A stretch of DNA of 21,636 nt from CAZOEL01 sp964578835 (lineage in GTDB: Bacteria > Desulfobacterota > Syntrophobacteria > Syntrophobacterales > Syntrophobacteraceae), in NCBI GenBank assembly GCA_964578835.1, contig CAZOEL010000100.1:1-21636 (forward strand), in the 5' to 3' direction. The notes beneath the pieces are model-generated. The model did not search any database. It was not told the DNA's origin and worked only from the letters and a program-made list of their open reading frames with translations. The first letter of the stretch is position 1; each line of letters starts with the position of its first letter. The position numbers and the translations under genes are program-made. Shown piece after piece: positions 1-7,832 of this stretch.

Positions 1-45
1 CGATGCCCCGGGCTATGGTATTTCGCCCTTTCAGGGCTTTCACGG
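1..45. repeat. Possible edge of an extragenic REP-like palindromic repeat
   Basis: The first bases hold a GC-rich CCCCGGGC element, then a TATTTCGCCC stretch and the small inverted repeat GCCCT-TTC-AGGGC. The translation of this stretch (PRAMVFRPFRAF) resembles spurious peptides I associate with dispersed extragenic repeats in several environmental phyla. Only one copy, cut by the window edge, is visible, so repetition cannot be confirmed here. The remaining sequence up to base 336 shows no convincing gene; an 84-codon frame across it (3-257) lacks a family match or a ribosome binding site. Confidence 0.3.
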
Positions 46-336
46 GAAGCTTTCGAGAGCGAAGTGCAGGGTATGAGATCCCGTACACATGGTCATTTCT
101 GAATGAGAACAAATTTACCGTGGACAGGACTAACTTGTTCCCTATTGACTCTATACTCTTCGCTGACGAACTTGGGTTAGAAGTCCTCAACGCTTGGGAA
201 CGCCGGCGCGCAAAGCAAATTCATTTCTTGACGAACCTTGAAAGCAGGCGAAAATAAGAGGGCTGCGGCGCGCCGCCAAGTTTGTCCGGTCATCGCCTGT
301 GGACCGCCCCGGATCAATCGGCAGAGGATAGCTTTC

Positions 337-1140
337 ATGAGCCATTGGTTTAGCATTATAAGAAGCGTATTCATCGTCATTCTAATCCCGTTTTTAATGG
401 TGATTCTTCCGCCCAGCGGCTTCTGTGATAGAGGATCAGCTTCCGATCATGCTTTTCCCTTTCATCCTGGAGAAAAGCTCACTTTCGAAATCCGCTGGCA
501 ATTCATTCCGGCAGGAGTTGGAACGCTCGAGGTTTTGCCCGAAAAGACAGTGGAGGGAGTCGAGGCCAGGCATTTTCGCTTCACGGTCAAAACGAACGCC
601 GTTGTGGATAAGATCTACAAAGTGCGCGACCAGGTGGACGCCTTTACAGATGTTGGGATGACCCGCTCGGTGCTCTTTTTGAAAAAGCAGCAGGAGGGGA
701 AGCACAAGCGCAACATCAAAGTTGCCTTCGACTGGGATAAAGGGACGGCACAGTATGAAAACTTCGGAAAGAAGAGTAAACCGATACCTATTGAGCCGCG
801 CACTTTCGATCCTTTTTCCCTTTTCTATGCGTTTCGGCTTCAAAAGCTCGCTGAAAACACGGAGCTTCAGGCTTTCGTGACCGACGGCAAGAAATTCGTG
901 GCGGGCAAAGCGCGCATTCATGCGAAAGAAAAAGTGAAGACGCAGGCTGGTGAGTTCGACACGTACCTTATCGAGCCGGATCTAAAGGATGTGAGCGGGG
1001 TATTCAAGCAGAGCGAAAACTCGAAGATGCTCATATGGGTTACGGCCGATGAGCGCCGTTTGCCCGTCAGAATAACCAGCTCGGTAGCCGTTGGAAGCTT
1101 CATAGCGGAGCTCATTTCCATCGAGAATAGGGGCAGGTAA
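337..1140 (+). CDS. DUF3108 family secreted protein
   Basis: A 267-residue protein of the DUF3108 family, whose members are exported beta-rich proteins of unknown exact role in the cell envelope of Gram-negative bacteria. The start at 337 is chosen because it follows a GAGG motif by a few bases and gives an N-terminal hydrophobic stretch of about 20 residues (IIRSVFIVILIPFLMVIL) typical of a Sec signal or membrane anchor. The longer open frame from 238 would put 33 charged residues in front of it. There is no clear lipobox: the cysteine near residue 30 is preceded by SGF. The body shows family features such as the F-x-PGEKLTFEIRW opening, a D-x-FDPFSLFYAFR segment and a closing strand pattern near VRITSSVAVGSF. 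It stands alone on the plus strand, so context gives no function. Confidence 0.8.
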   Translation: MSHWFSIIRSVFIVILIPFLMVILPPSGFCDRGSASDHAFPFHPGEKLTFEIRWQFIPAGVGTLEVLPEKTVEGVEARHFRFTVKTNAVVDKIYKVRDQVDAFTDVGMTRSVLFLKKQQEGKHKRNIKVAFDWDKGTAQYENFGKKSKPIPIEPRTFDPFSLFYAFRLQKLAENTELQAFVTDGKKFVAGKARIHAKEKVKTQAGEFDTYLIEPDLKDVSGVFKQSENSKMLIWVTADERRLPVRITSSVAVGSFIAELISIENRGR

Positions 1141-1215
1141 TTCGTGGCTGCGCGTCCTCTTGGGCGTGTTTGGATTTAAGCATATCAGCTCGGAAATAAT
1201 ATCCGGCCAGAAACG

Positions 1216-1237
1216 GCAAGTCTTTTCTTGCTTTTTT
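1216..1237 (+). terminator. Short hairpin plus T-run, candidate terminator after the DUF3108 gene
   Basis: GCAAG (1216-1220) pairs with CTTGC (1227-1231) around a 6-base loop and is followed directly by six T residues. The stem is only 5 bp, so it would be weak. It lies 76 bases after the DUF3108 stop and partly overlaps the candidate csp promoter. Confidence 0.35.
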
Positions 1238-1256
1238 AAATTTTGGCCATTACAAT
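1228..1256 (+). promoter_or_regulatory. Candidate sigma70-type promoter of the cold-shock gene
   Basis: TTGCTT (1228-1233) and TACAAT (1251-1256) are separated by 17 bases. Initiation near 1263 would give a 5' leader of about 135 nt before the csp start codon, a length typical of cspA-type mRNAs whose leaders control translation with temperature. The -10 is good (5 of 6) and the -35 poor (3 of 6). Confidence 0.35.
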
Positions 1257-1399
1257 AGATGAATGCTAAATGGATACGATATTCTAAGTCATGCAGGAAA
1301 TCGATCTTTCGCCAATACGATTGGTGCGGTTTCGGGCAGCTTCAGGTACCGCATCAAATAAGCAGAGACAATAACACAATTTATTGAAGGATTAAAAAG

Positions 1400-1600
1400 A
1401 TGACGGAAGGTCGAGTAAAGTGGTTTAATGACAGCAAGGGCTATGGATTTATCGAAGCTGACAGCGGGCACGATGTGTTCGTTCATCACTCATCCATCCT
1501 GGGGGAAGGATTCAAATCCCTGGCTGAAGGAGAGCGAGTGAGCTTTGTTGAGGAAAAAGGCGCCAAGGGACCCCAGGCGACGAACGTGCGAAAGCTCTAG
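1400..1600 (+). CDS. Cold-shock protein, CspA family
   Basis: A 66-residue single cold-shock domain, the usual length of the family. It binds single-stranded RNA and DNA and acts as an RNA chaperone in the cytoplasm. The first strand G-x-VKWFN is followed by RNP1 (KGYGFI) at residues 14-19 and RNP2 (DVFVHHSS) at 25-32. The C-terminus ends GPQATNVRKL as in typical CspA proteins. The start is supported by AAGGA eight bases upstream. A long upstream leader and a strong terminator make it a monocistronic unit. Its neighbours on the opposite strand are also small nucleic-acid-binding proteins, so the region may serve cold or stress adaptation. Which csp paralogue it is cannot be said. Confidence 0.95.
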   Translation: MTEGRVKWFNDSKGYGFIEADSGHDVFVHHSSILGEGFKSLAEGERVSFVEEKGAKGPQATNVRKL

Positions 1601-1636
1601 CTGCAATCTTATGAAGGCGGTTTAAATGTGAGCATT

Positions 1637-1667
1637 AGCCGGAGTGTAAGAAGCTCCGGCTTTTTTA
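1637..1667 (+). terminator. Rho-independent terminator of the csp gene
   Basis: AGCCGGAG (1637-1644) pairs perfectly with CTCCGGCT (1654-1661) around a 9-base loop, and the stem runs into a T-rich tail. It lies about 37 bases after the csp stop codon. Confidence 0.9.
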
Positions 1668-1778
1668 TTTGCAGCCGGCGAGGACCTTAATTTTTCTGTC
1701 TTTGGTGAGGGTGCTGACGGTCTTCGATCGCAGCGGCCTCACAACGGCTCATGGATCGTCCGATTGAAAGCGCTGCCT

Positions 1779-1806
1779 AATCATGCGCCAAAGAAGGCGC
1801 ATGATT
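1779..1806. repeat. Perfect 11-bp hairpin between convergent genes
   Basis: AATCATGCGCC (1779-1789) and GGCGCATGATT (1796-1806) are perfect inverted arms around a 6-base loop. Neither strand has a T-run after the stem, so it is not a classical intrinsic terminator. It lies 33 bases beyond the stop of the minus-strand gene at 1839 and may protect or end that transcript. Confidence 0.6.
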
Positions 1807-1838
1807 GAGGGCCAAACGGCTTTGGGACGAAATACGCG

Positions 1839-2060
1839 CTATTTCTGCTTGTCATCCCAATGTAACGTCCATTGCTCCGGGAGAGGCTGCGGCCCGGGTT
1901 TGATTCCGGCTATGTCCGGATCTTCGTTATCGCTGTTCGGTTGACGTTCAACCTTGGCTTTTTTCGCTTCTTGGCGCCGAAGCTCCTTGTCTCTTTGTTT
2001 CTGTTTCTTCTCTTTTTCCCTCTCAAGCTTCTGAAAGGTAGCTTTTGATCTTTGAGCCAT
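1839..2060 (-). CDS. Small highly charged protein, unknown function
   Basis: A 73-residue hydrophilic protein. Residues 1-40 are a lysine/arginine/glutamate-rich segment predicted to be one long helix or coiled coil (QKLEREKEKKQKQRDKEL). The tail is proline-rich, acidic and ends in a WTLHWDD motif. The start codon is well supported by GGAG with a short AT-rich spacer. It is the last of three minus-strand genes, 34 bases after the RRM gene. Basic small proteins of this type are often found beside RRM proteins in Deltaproteobacteria, which suggests an RNA-related role, but I cannot name a family. Confidence 0.7.
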   Translation of the reverse strand: MAQRSKATFQKLEREKEKKQKQRDKELRRQEAKKAKVERQPNSDNEDPDIAGIKPGPQPLPEQWTLHWDDKQK

Positions 2061-2094
2061 TATTTACTCCATGACGCTCGTTGGCTGCCTCAGC

Positions 2095-2367
2095 CTAATA
2101 CCTCGATCTACGTTGCGTCCTTTTAGCAGGCGGCTTCGCCTGGCTAAGCTTGATGAGCTGATCTTTTAACCTCGTTCCATTCAATGCCTTCATAGCCTTG
2201 TCAGCTTCTGAATTGTTCGGCATCTCCACAAACCCAAAGCCCTTCGATTGGCCGGAGGAGTGTTCTTTGACAATATTCACCGCAGATACTTCCCCGAAAG
2301 CGGAGAAAAAGGCTCTCAATTCGTCTTCAGTTACATTATAGGCTAAGTTGCCGACATAAATATTCAT
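2095..2367 (-). CDS. Single-RRM RNA-binding protein
   Basis: A 90-residue protein made of one RNA recognition motif plus a short basic tail (residues 78-90, KPPAKRTQRRSRY). RNP2 is IYVGNL at residues 3-8 and RNP1 is KGFGFVEM at 42-49, with the aromatic residues that stack on RNA in place. The beta-alpha-beta-beta-alpha-beta spacing is normal for the family. The start is supported by GGGAG about ten bases upstream. Bacterial proteins of this kind are cytoplasmic, often abundant, and in cyanobacteria some respond to cold; here the CspA gene lies less than 1 kb away. Its RNA targets are unknown. It sits between the DUF3606 gene and the small charged protein in a likely operon. Confidence 0.93.
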   Translation of the reverse strand: MNIYVGNLAYNVTEDELRAFFSAFGEVSAVNIVKEHSSGQSKGFGFVEMPNNSEADKAMKALNGTRLKDQLIKLSQAKPPAKRTQRRSRY

Positions 2368-2419
2368 TATTTATTCTCCCGGTATTGTGGCTATGAGTGA
2401 AAAATAAAAAGTCCTTGCA

Positions 2420-2602
2420 TCACTTTTTGTCTTTCAAAAAGCAGCGGACGGCGTCGGGAGAGGTCCCGACCGCCCTGACCGCATGTTTAAGCTGCATTTC
2501 GGTACAATCGAATTTGCGAGACCAATATTTGAGCTCGTTTGGCTCATGAGGATTGACCCTGTTGTCGGCGTAAGGACCTCGTTTCGGCTTATCAGCGCTC
2601 AT
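2420..2602 (-). CDS. DUF3606 family small protein
   Basis: A 60-residue protein matching the DUF3606 pattern: an N-terminal basic stretch, then R-x-N-x-x-EPNELKYWSRKF, a helix-turn-helix-like segment (TEMQLKHAVRAVG) and the ending DAVRCFLKDKK. The start at 2602 has AGGA eight bases upstream and matches the usual short length of the family. The frame stays open to 2698, but those extra residues are unlike the family. The function is unknown. It leads a group of three small genes, with a 52-base gap before the RRM gene, so co-transcription is likely. Confidence 0.82.
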   Translation of the reverse strand: MSADKPKRGPYADNRVNPHEPNELKYWSRKFDCTEMQLKHAVRAVGTSPDAVRCFLKDKK

Positions 2603-2772
2603 GGGCTCTTTCCTTTCAGAAACTTGAAACCACAAAATGGAATGAAAAAGAATGCCGCTACTGGAAAACGGGATATGCAGGCGGAATCCTCCGGCCAAGG
2701 ATTCTCAACTTCCTACCAGTCATTATCTCTTCGATGATAGGCCCCAACCAGTCAGATGACTTAAGAGCATCG

Positions 2773-2807
2773 CCGGCAACCCGATGCTTCCGGGTTCTTT
2801 CCGCCGG
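2773..2807. repeat. Nested imperfect hairpin downstream of the 2835-3350 gene
   Basis: CCGGC (2773-2777) plus AACCCG (2778-2783) pair with CGGGTT (2791-2796) and GCCGG (2803-2807), with a 7-base loop and a 6-base one-sided bulge (2797-2802). A competing pairing AGCATCG (2766-2772) with CGATGCT (2782-2788) also exists. No T-run follows on either strand. It may end transcription or stabilise the message of the minus-strand gene that stops at 2835. Confidence 0.4.
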
Positions 2808-2834
2808 GATACGCCACATGAGGATGATGTGAGT

Positions 2835-3350
2835 CTAACTGCTCACAAGGGCGGAATCTTCCCAGTAGCTCTTTATTGTATCTTCAATGGCGTTGCTCGT
2901 TCCTTTTGAATTGTCCCGTTTGGCAATCGGCTCAGCAAGTTTGAACGCCCTGATAATGCTAATGAGCATTTTTCCAAGGGACAATGCCTCCTCCAACTTC
3001 TGGCGGCAAAGGAAGATCTCGGATCTTTCGACCGGCTCATGACCGTGAAGCGCTTTTTCGTTTGAGTCCACTTCGGATGCAGCGATCTTCTTGAGCGCAA
3101 GGATGGTTTCAGCCATTTCGGCATCGTCGGCGTTGTGTAAAAATTGTACCGCCAGGTTCAAAATCTTGGCTCTCTGGCTTCGCCCTGCTCTTTGGTGCGA
3201 TTCGGACTTTCGGGTCAAGTATGGAACTGCAAACGTCCTGCTGAAAGAGATCAAATCTATCTCTTTTGATCCGGTGTAGTTCTTGAGCTCTTCGAAGAAG
3301 TACCCGGTTGAGAGTAGATCCTTCACTAATGCGTTTGGCGTCTCTGTCAT
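2835..3350 (-). CDS. Hypothetical helical protein
   Basis: A 171-residue soluble protein with no signal peptide or membrane segment. The start is well supported: GGGAG with a 7-base spacer stands before the ATG. Most of the sequence looks alpha-helical. There is a short basic stretch at residues 47-61 (RKSESHQRAGRSQRA) and a leucine/isoleucine-rich helical half from about residue 62 on (ILNLAVQFL, MAETILALKKIAA, EEALSLGKMLISIIRAF). I do not recognise a family. It stands alone, with a 232-base gap to the DUF3606 gene downstream and a 335-base gap upstream, so context does not suggest a function. The good ribosome site and lack of a competing frame support a real gene. Confidence 0.6.
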   Translation of the reverse strand: MTETPNALVKDLLSTGYFFEELKNYTGSKEIDLISFSRTFAVPYLTRKSESHQRAGRSQRAKILNLAVQFLHNADDAEMAETILALKKIAASEVDSNEKALHGHEPVERSEIFLCRQKLEEALSLGKMLISIIRAFKLAEPIAKRDNSKGTSNAIEDTIKSYWEDSALVSS

Positions 3351-3685
3351 TTCTGATCTCCCACCAAGTGCTGCCTTGTTATTTTAAAGCGCAACTCGAT
3401 TCCGCTGGCTCCTTCAGAGTAAACGGCGCAATTTGGAGTTGCCGGTCCACGTCCATACCGGAGGGAGCCAGACCCATCGCGCAACAGCTGAATGCGGGAG
3501 ATGAGGGGGTGTCATCCGATTCCCAACTGCCCACATCATAACAGATGCGCCTGAATAAGGCGAAGCCTTTGTCAACTTTCTTGGATATGCGCTCGTGATT
3601 CAGCGGGCGCATAAGCGAGAATGAGGAAAAAAGATCAATAAATGCCTCGGGCGTTCAAAGGAGTGAGGATCGGAAGAACAACTCC
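3351..3685. other. Gap with no convincing gene
   Basis: Both strands contain open frames of 77 codons here, but their translations look like low-quality antisense peptides and have no credible ribosome site. An inverted repeat AAGGAGT (3658-3664) with ACTCCTT (3681-3687) overlaps the stop codon of the CoA-transferase/GNAT gene. It could act as a weak transcript end, although no T-run follows. Confidence 0.5.
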
Positions 3686-5587
3686 TTAAAACGCCATCTC
3701 TACGAGGAGCTCGCCTCCGATTCGGGTCACCTTGCAGTTGGGATATTGTTTCTTCAGAACATGGATCATCTTCTTGTTCTCCCACATTACACTGGCCGTA
3801 AAGCCTTTGTACTCGTTCTCTCTGGCTATTCTCTCGAGCACTTTGACGAGATGAGTGGCGATCCCCTGTCCCTGGAAATCCTCCCGGATCACAAAGGCGA
3901 CTTCCGCCCAGCCCTCCTCTTCGGCCCCGGCGTAAGTGGCTATGGCCATGATTTCCTTGTACCCGCCGCTTGAGGTGAGGCCTATGATGGACATATTCTT
4001 GCGGTAGTCCACGTTGGCCCATTGCTCCTGGAGGCTTTTGTGGGGGAAAAGGCTCCTGTAGTAGCGGAAACGGGAGAAAACCGTTTCGGCCTGGAGCGAG
4101 TAGAAGAAGTTCCGGTATGCAAATTCATCGGAGGGCAGAACCGGTCGGATTTCGATGGTCTCCCCGTTCTTTAGCTGGAAAGAGCCCTTGTAGTCCTCGA
4201 GGAAGATGAGGTCCTCCTGGTGGGGAGGGAGCTGGTCGGAGAAGATGTAATGGTGCTTTTTGGCCGCATCGATCAGCTCCTCGCGGAACTTGGGGTGAGC
4301 GATCTGGGCAAGCTCCATCACCCTCTGATAGATGCTCTTGCCCTTGAGCTGGGCGATGCCGTATTCGGTGACGACAAAGTTCACGTCTCCTCGGGTGGTG
4401 GCCACGCCCGCTCCCTCGCTCAAGTGGGAGACGATGCGCGAGACCTTGCCCTTCTGAGCCGTGGAGGGCAGGGCGATGATGGAGAACCCGCCCTTGGACA
4501 TGGCGCTGCCCCGGATGAAATCGACCTGGTCCCCAATGCCGCTGTAGAAGAGATAGCCAATGGAGTCCGAGCACACCTGCCCGGTGAGGTCCACTTCCAG
4601 AGCCGAGCTGATGGAAATCAGGTTGTCGTTTCGGGCGATGACGGCCGGATCGTTCACGAGCTCGGAGCTGCTGAAATAGAATGACGGGTTATTGTGGAGA
4701 TAGTCGTACAGCCTGGCCGATCCCATGCAAAGGGAGGCGACCGTTCTGCCGCGCAGGAAGGATTTCTTCTTGTTCGTGATGACCTTCTTTTCGAAAAGAG
4801 GCAGAAACGAGTCGGTGATCACCTGGGTGTGGATGCCAAGATCCTTTTTCGAGTCGAGGTATCGGAGGATCGCATCCGGGAGATGCCCGTAGCCGATCTG
4901 GAGCGTGGCCCCATCGTTGACCAGCTGGGAGACGTAGTGGCCGATGCGCATGGTGACCTCGGGGTCTCCCACGGCGGGAAAGAGATCCCCCAGGGGCTCT
5001 TCCTTTATGACCAGGTAGTCGATCTCGTCAATATGAACGAAGCTGTCGCCAAGGGTTCTCGGCATCCTCGGGTTGACCTGGGCAATGACCAGAGCCGAGC
5101 TCTCCATGCCGGCCCGGGTGATGTCCACAGAAATCCCAAGGCTGCAGTACCCATATTCGTCAGGGGGGCTCACCTGGATAAGGGCGACATCCAGCCCGAT
5201 GTGCTTCTGGGCGAAAAGCTCCGGGATCTGCGAGAGATAGACGGGAACATAGTCTATGTTTCCCTTGAAGACCGCCTTCTGCATGGCCGGGGTGATGAAG
5301 AAAAGCTTGAGGGAGAAGCGTTCGAGGAAAGATTGATCGTCGGCGTACTCCGAGAGCATGCCCGAGAGCGTCTGATAGACCATGATGTCCTGAAGGCTCG
5401 ACTCGCCCACCATGGCCTGGATGAGATGCCTTGGCTCTCCGCACCCCGTGCCGACAAAAACCCGGCTTCCACTCTTTATGGCCGAGACGGCCTCTCGGGC
5501 GCTCGTCACTTTCTCTGCGCAATGCTCTTTAAGCCAATCCATGTAATCCATAAGATGAATTTCCCTCCCCTTGAATTCCGTTTTCAT
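3686..5587 (-). CDS. Acetyl-CoA hydrolase/CoA-transferase fused to a GNAT acetyltransferase
   Basis: A 633-residue cytoplasmic fusion. Residues about 15-460 match the acetyl-CoA hydrolase / 4-hydroxybutyrate CoA-transferase family: an N-terminal GSRVFVGTGCGEPRHL segment, NDGATLQIGYGHLPDAIL, SALEVDLTGQV, GGQVDF-like GIGDQVDFIRGS, and VTEYGIAQLKGKS. Residues about 475-633 form a GNAT domain with the acetyl-CoA loop DFQGQGIATHL. Full-length homologues of this fusion occur in Geobacter and relatives. The position of the family's catalytic glutamate (G-x-HTE) reads HTQ here (codon 4823-4825), so classic CoA-transfer chemistry is in doubt. The start is uncertain: ATG 5587 has a poor ribosome site, while ATG 5551 has GGGAGGG 11 bases upstream. 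By analogy with Pat-type enzymes the GNAT part may acetylate proteins in response to acetyl-CoA; this is inference. Confidence 0.92.
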   Translation of the reverse strand: MKTEFKGREIHLMDYMDWLKEHCAEKVTSAREAVSAIKSGSRVFVGTGCGEPRHLIQAMVGESSLQDIMVYQTLSGMLSEYADDQSFLERFSLKLFFITPAMQKAVFKGNIDYVPVYLSQIPELFAQKHIGLDVALIQVSPPDEYGYCSLGISVDITRAGMESSALVIAQVNPRMPRTLGDSFVHIDEIDYLVIKEEPLGDLFPAVGDPEVTMRIGHYVSQLVNDGATLQIGYGHLPDAILRYLDSKKDLGIHTQVITDSFLPLFEKKVITNKKKSFLRGRTVASLCMGSARLYDYLHNNPSFYFSSSELVNDPAVIARNDNLISISSALEVDLTGQVCSDSIGYLFYSGIGDQVDFIRGSAMSKGGFSIIALPSTAQKGKVSRIVSHLSEGAGVATTRGDVNFVVTEYGIAQLKGKSIYQRVMELAQIAHPKFREELIDAAKKHHYIFSDQLPPHQEDLIFLEDYKGSFQLKNGETIEIRPVLPSDEFAYRNFFYSLQAETVFSRFRYYRSLFPHKSLQEQWANVDYRKNMSIIGLTSSGGYKEIMAIATYAGAEEEGWAEVAFVIREDFQGQGIATHLVKVLERIARENEYKGFTASVMWENKKMIHVLKKQYPNCKVTRIGGELLVEMAF

Positions 5588-6629
5588 CAAGAGCCTAACA
5601 CGTTTCGAACCTGCTTGGCCATATCCCTAGAGCTCCATGCTCCCAGCACAAACTAGACCGGAGCGACGTCAAGCCCGAGCGCCTCGGATGAGATGAAGAT
5701 GAGCCGCAGCAACTTATCAACCCCACTAGTTCAGAACATCTTAAACAGCTTCGGAAAGGCTGTCGAGGTGATTCAGAACAAAAGATCACAAGCAATTATG
5801 GTCCTTCATTCGGCTCTGCCTCATAAGTGAGCTGGAACAGCAATTTAGTTCAGAGACACTCGCTCCGGCATGCAGCTTATTTTGGCGACGTGTATAAGTA
5901 TTTGTATTTTTAGATGATTTCTCGGTTGCATTATGCAACTGACTTAACATATTGTCTTTATTAGAAGATCTTGGATTGTCCATTTCTTTCTGATTTCCAC
6001 GTCGTTGACTCAATTCGAATACCCCGTAAAGGAAGAAAGTCCGGGGCTATTCTCATAAGGCGCCCCACGCCTGAATCTGAGAGATGAAAGTCAGTCTTGG
6101 AACGAATAGACAGTCTTTGTCCAGTATTAAGCATTGTTTTTGTCGATCCCGAAAGTGCGCCCATCCGTGCAAGTTCTACCCAGTCCCTGTGCGCCCATGA
6201 CGTTCGATGGCCGATGTGCTGCAAATAGCCCCAGGAGAGCTCCAAAGCAACAAGCTCGAGAGCCGATCATAAAATAATTCTCAATTGATTAAAGGCCGAG
6301 CTATAACTGACCGATAGTAGAGCAAGCCAATAAATGGTCAAGCTCTTCTTCTACTACTAATAACTCGCTCTGTGACCAGCTTTTGGGAAAAGATATCGTC
6401 TTCATTCAACTAACAGATATGGGGATTGCCCGATCTGAAAGTGAAAACTCAAATCAGTGTTGAGAAAGAATCGCCAACTCTGGATGGCTTGCGGATCCTT
6501 GGCATGTAAGCAAATCGTTTTCACGCTTTTTTGTTCATTCCATTTGGGAGGTTTTCTTTGGTTGCCAAGGATTTTCACGGGGAAATAAATCACGCAGCAT
6601 AGCAAACAGACAAAAAGGAGGATTTGACC
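5588..6629. other. Long divergent intergenic region, about 1 kb
   Basis: No convincing gene is seen. Minus-strand open frames of 66-94 codons exist but have no recognisable family and poor start context. Small structures are present: a GTTGCAT-T-ATGCAAC palindrome at 5926-5940, and a perfect 9-base inverted repeat TCCTTGGCA (6496-6504) / TGCCAAGGA (6563-6571) shortly before the substrate-binding protein gene. The region must contain the promoters of the two divergent genes that flank it, but no strong -35/-10 pair stands out. It could hold a decayed gene or a small RNA. Confidence 0.5.
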
Positions 6630-7595
6630 ATGAGAGGAACATCAAGATTGATCGTTGCCGCGCTAATCGTTTTCTTCCTGACATCTCTTGCTTCAGCCAA
6701 ATCTTATGAAGGAAAGAAGATACTATTCATTGATTCGTACCATGAAGGATACGAGTGGAGTGATGGAATCCTGCGGGGAGTTCAGGAAGGACTCAAAGGA
6801 AGCGGCATAGATCTCAAAGTGGTTCGAATGGATACCAAGCGCAATGGCTCCCAGGAGTTCAAGAAAGAAGCAGGAAACAAGGTGAAGAAAGAAATCGACG
6901 ATTTCAAGCCGGATGTAGTGATCGCGGCAGACGATAATGCATCACAGTTTGTCATCGTGCCGTATTTGAAGGATACAGACTTGCCCGTCGTCTTTTGCGG
7001 GGTCAACTGGGATGCTTCCGGCTATGGCTTTCCATGCAAGAATGTAACCGGAATGGTTGAAGTCACCGAGATTGACGCGCTTGGAAGACTGTTCAAAGGG
7101 ATTTCAAAAGGAGACAGAATAGGCTTCATAGCCGATGATACCGAAACGAATCGAAAAGAAGTAGAGAATTACAAGAAGGTGTACAACCTCGATCTTGTTA
7201 CCTACTTTGCCAAGACATTCGATGACTTCAAGAAGGGTTACGTAGAAATCCAGGATAAAGTCGACAGCGTGATATTTTACGGCTGGGCGGCGATTCAAGG
7301 ATGGAATGCCAGTGAGGCGGCCGATTTTGTCCTGAGTAACACAAAGATACCATCCGGTAGCTTCCAGGAAGAAGTAATGCCCTATGTTACCATCGGTTAC
7401 CTGAAGGTTCCTGAAGAGCAGGGGGAATGGTCGGCGGCAACCGCGTTGAAGATCCTGGATGGCGCTAAGCCGATGGATATTCCAATTGACCGAAATAAAA
7501 AGGGAAAGCTCATGTTGAATGCAAAAATTGCAGAAAAAGCCGGGATACAACTCCCGTACGAGCTCATACAGTCTGCGGCAAAGGTTATCGAATAA
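6630..7595 (+). CDS. ABC_sub_bind-type periplasmic substrate-binding protein
   Basis: A 321-residue exported protein of the ABC_sub_bind (TrpX-like) family. A Sec signal peptide covers residues 1-23 with a probable cut after LASA. The mature protein opens with KKILFIDSYHEGYEWSDGI, a signature of this family, followed by a periplasmic-binding fold: a first lobe with DFKPDVVIAADDNAS and LPVVFCGVNWD, a crossover at NVTGMVEV, and a second lobe with DRIGFIADD. The start at 6630 has AAGGAGG eight bases upstream. No permease or ATPase gene is nearby. Instead the next gene is a chemoreceptor, so I infer that this protein presents its ligand to a signalling protein rather than to a transporter. The ligand is unknown; family members bind small organic or aromatic molecules. 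Confidence 0.9.
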   Translation: MRGTSRLIVAALIVFFLTSLASAKSYEGKKILFIDSYHEGYEWSDGILRGVQEGLKGSGIDLKVVRMDTKRNGSQEFKKEAGNKVKKEIDDFKPDVVIAADDNASQFVIVPYLKDTDLPVVFCGVNWDASGYGFPCKNVTGMVEVTEIDALGRLFKGISKGDRIGFIADDTETNRKEVENYKKVYNLDLVTYFAKTFDDFKKGYVEIQDKVDSVIFYGWAAIQGWNASEAADFVLSNTKIPSGSFQEEVMPYVTIGYLKVPEEQGEWSAATALKILDGAKPMDIPIDRNKKGKLMLNAKIAEKAGIQLPYELIQSAAKVIE

Positions 7596-7832
7596 AGGCG
7601 CAAGGGTCCACACTGCAAACGCTTGGAGAAAGAGGATTTCATTATCGCGGAATCCCATTTCTCCAGGCGTGAGGGCTCAATCGGCATATAGCCGATAACC
7701 CATTACGCAGGCTTTCTTGCGAAACCATGAGAAGGACCCTTGTTTTGAGCTGGAATCGCTTCTCGTAGAGCACAGGAAAACGCTGCTATATAAATCAGGT
7801 TTTCAAATCGCCATGACATGAGGAGATTTACA

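Noticed and set aside
4694..5656. 320-codon plus-strand open frame
   Set aside because: It is antisense to the CoA-transferase/GNAT gene, whose family match is clear along its whole length. The antisense translation is charged filler with no family.
5961..6245. 94-codon minus-strand frame in the 1 kb gap, considered as a small gene or transposase relic
   Set aside because: No ribosome site, no recognisable family and no terminal inverted repeats. I left it as part of an unassigned gap.
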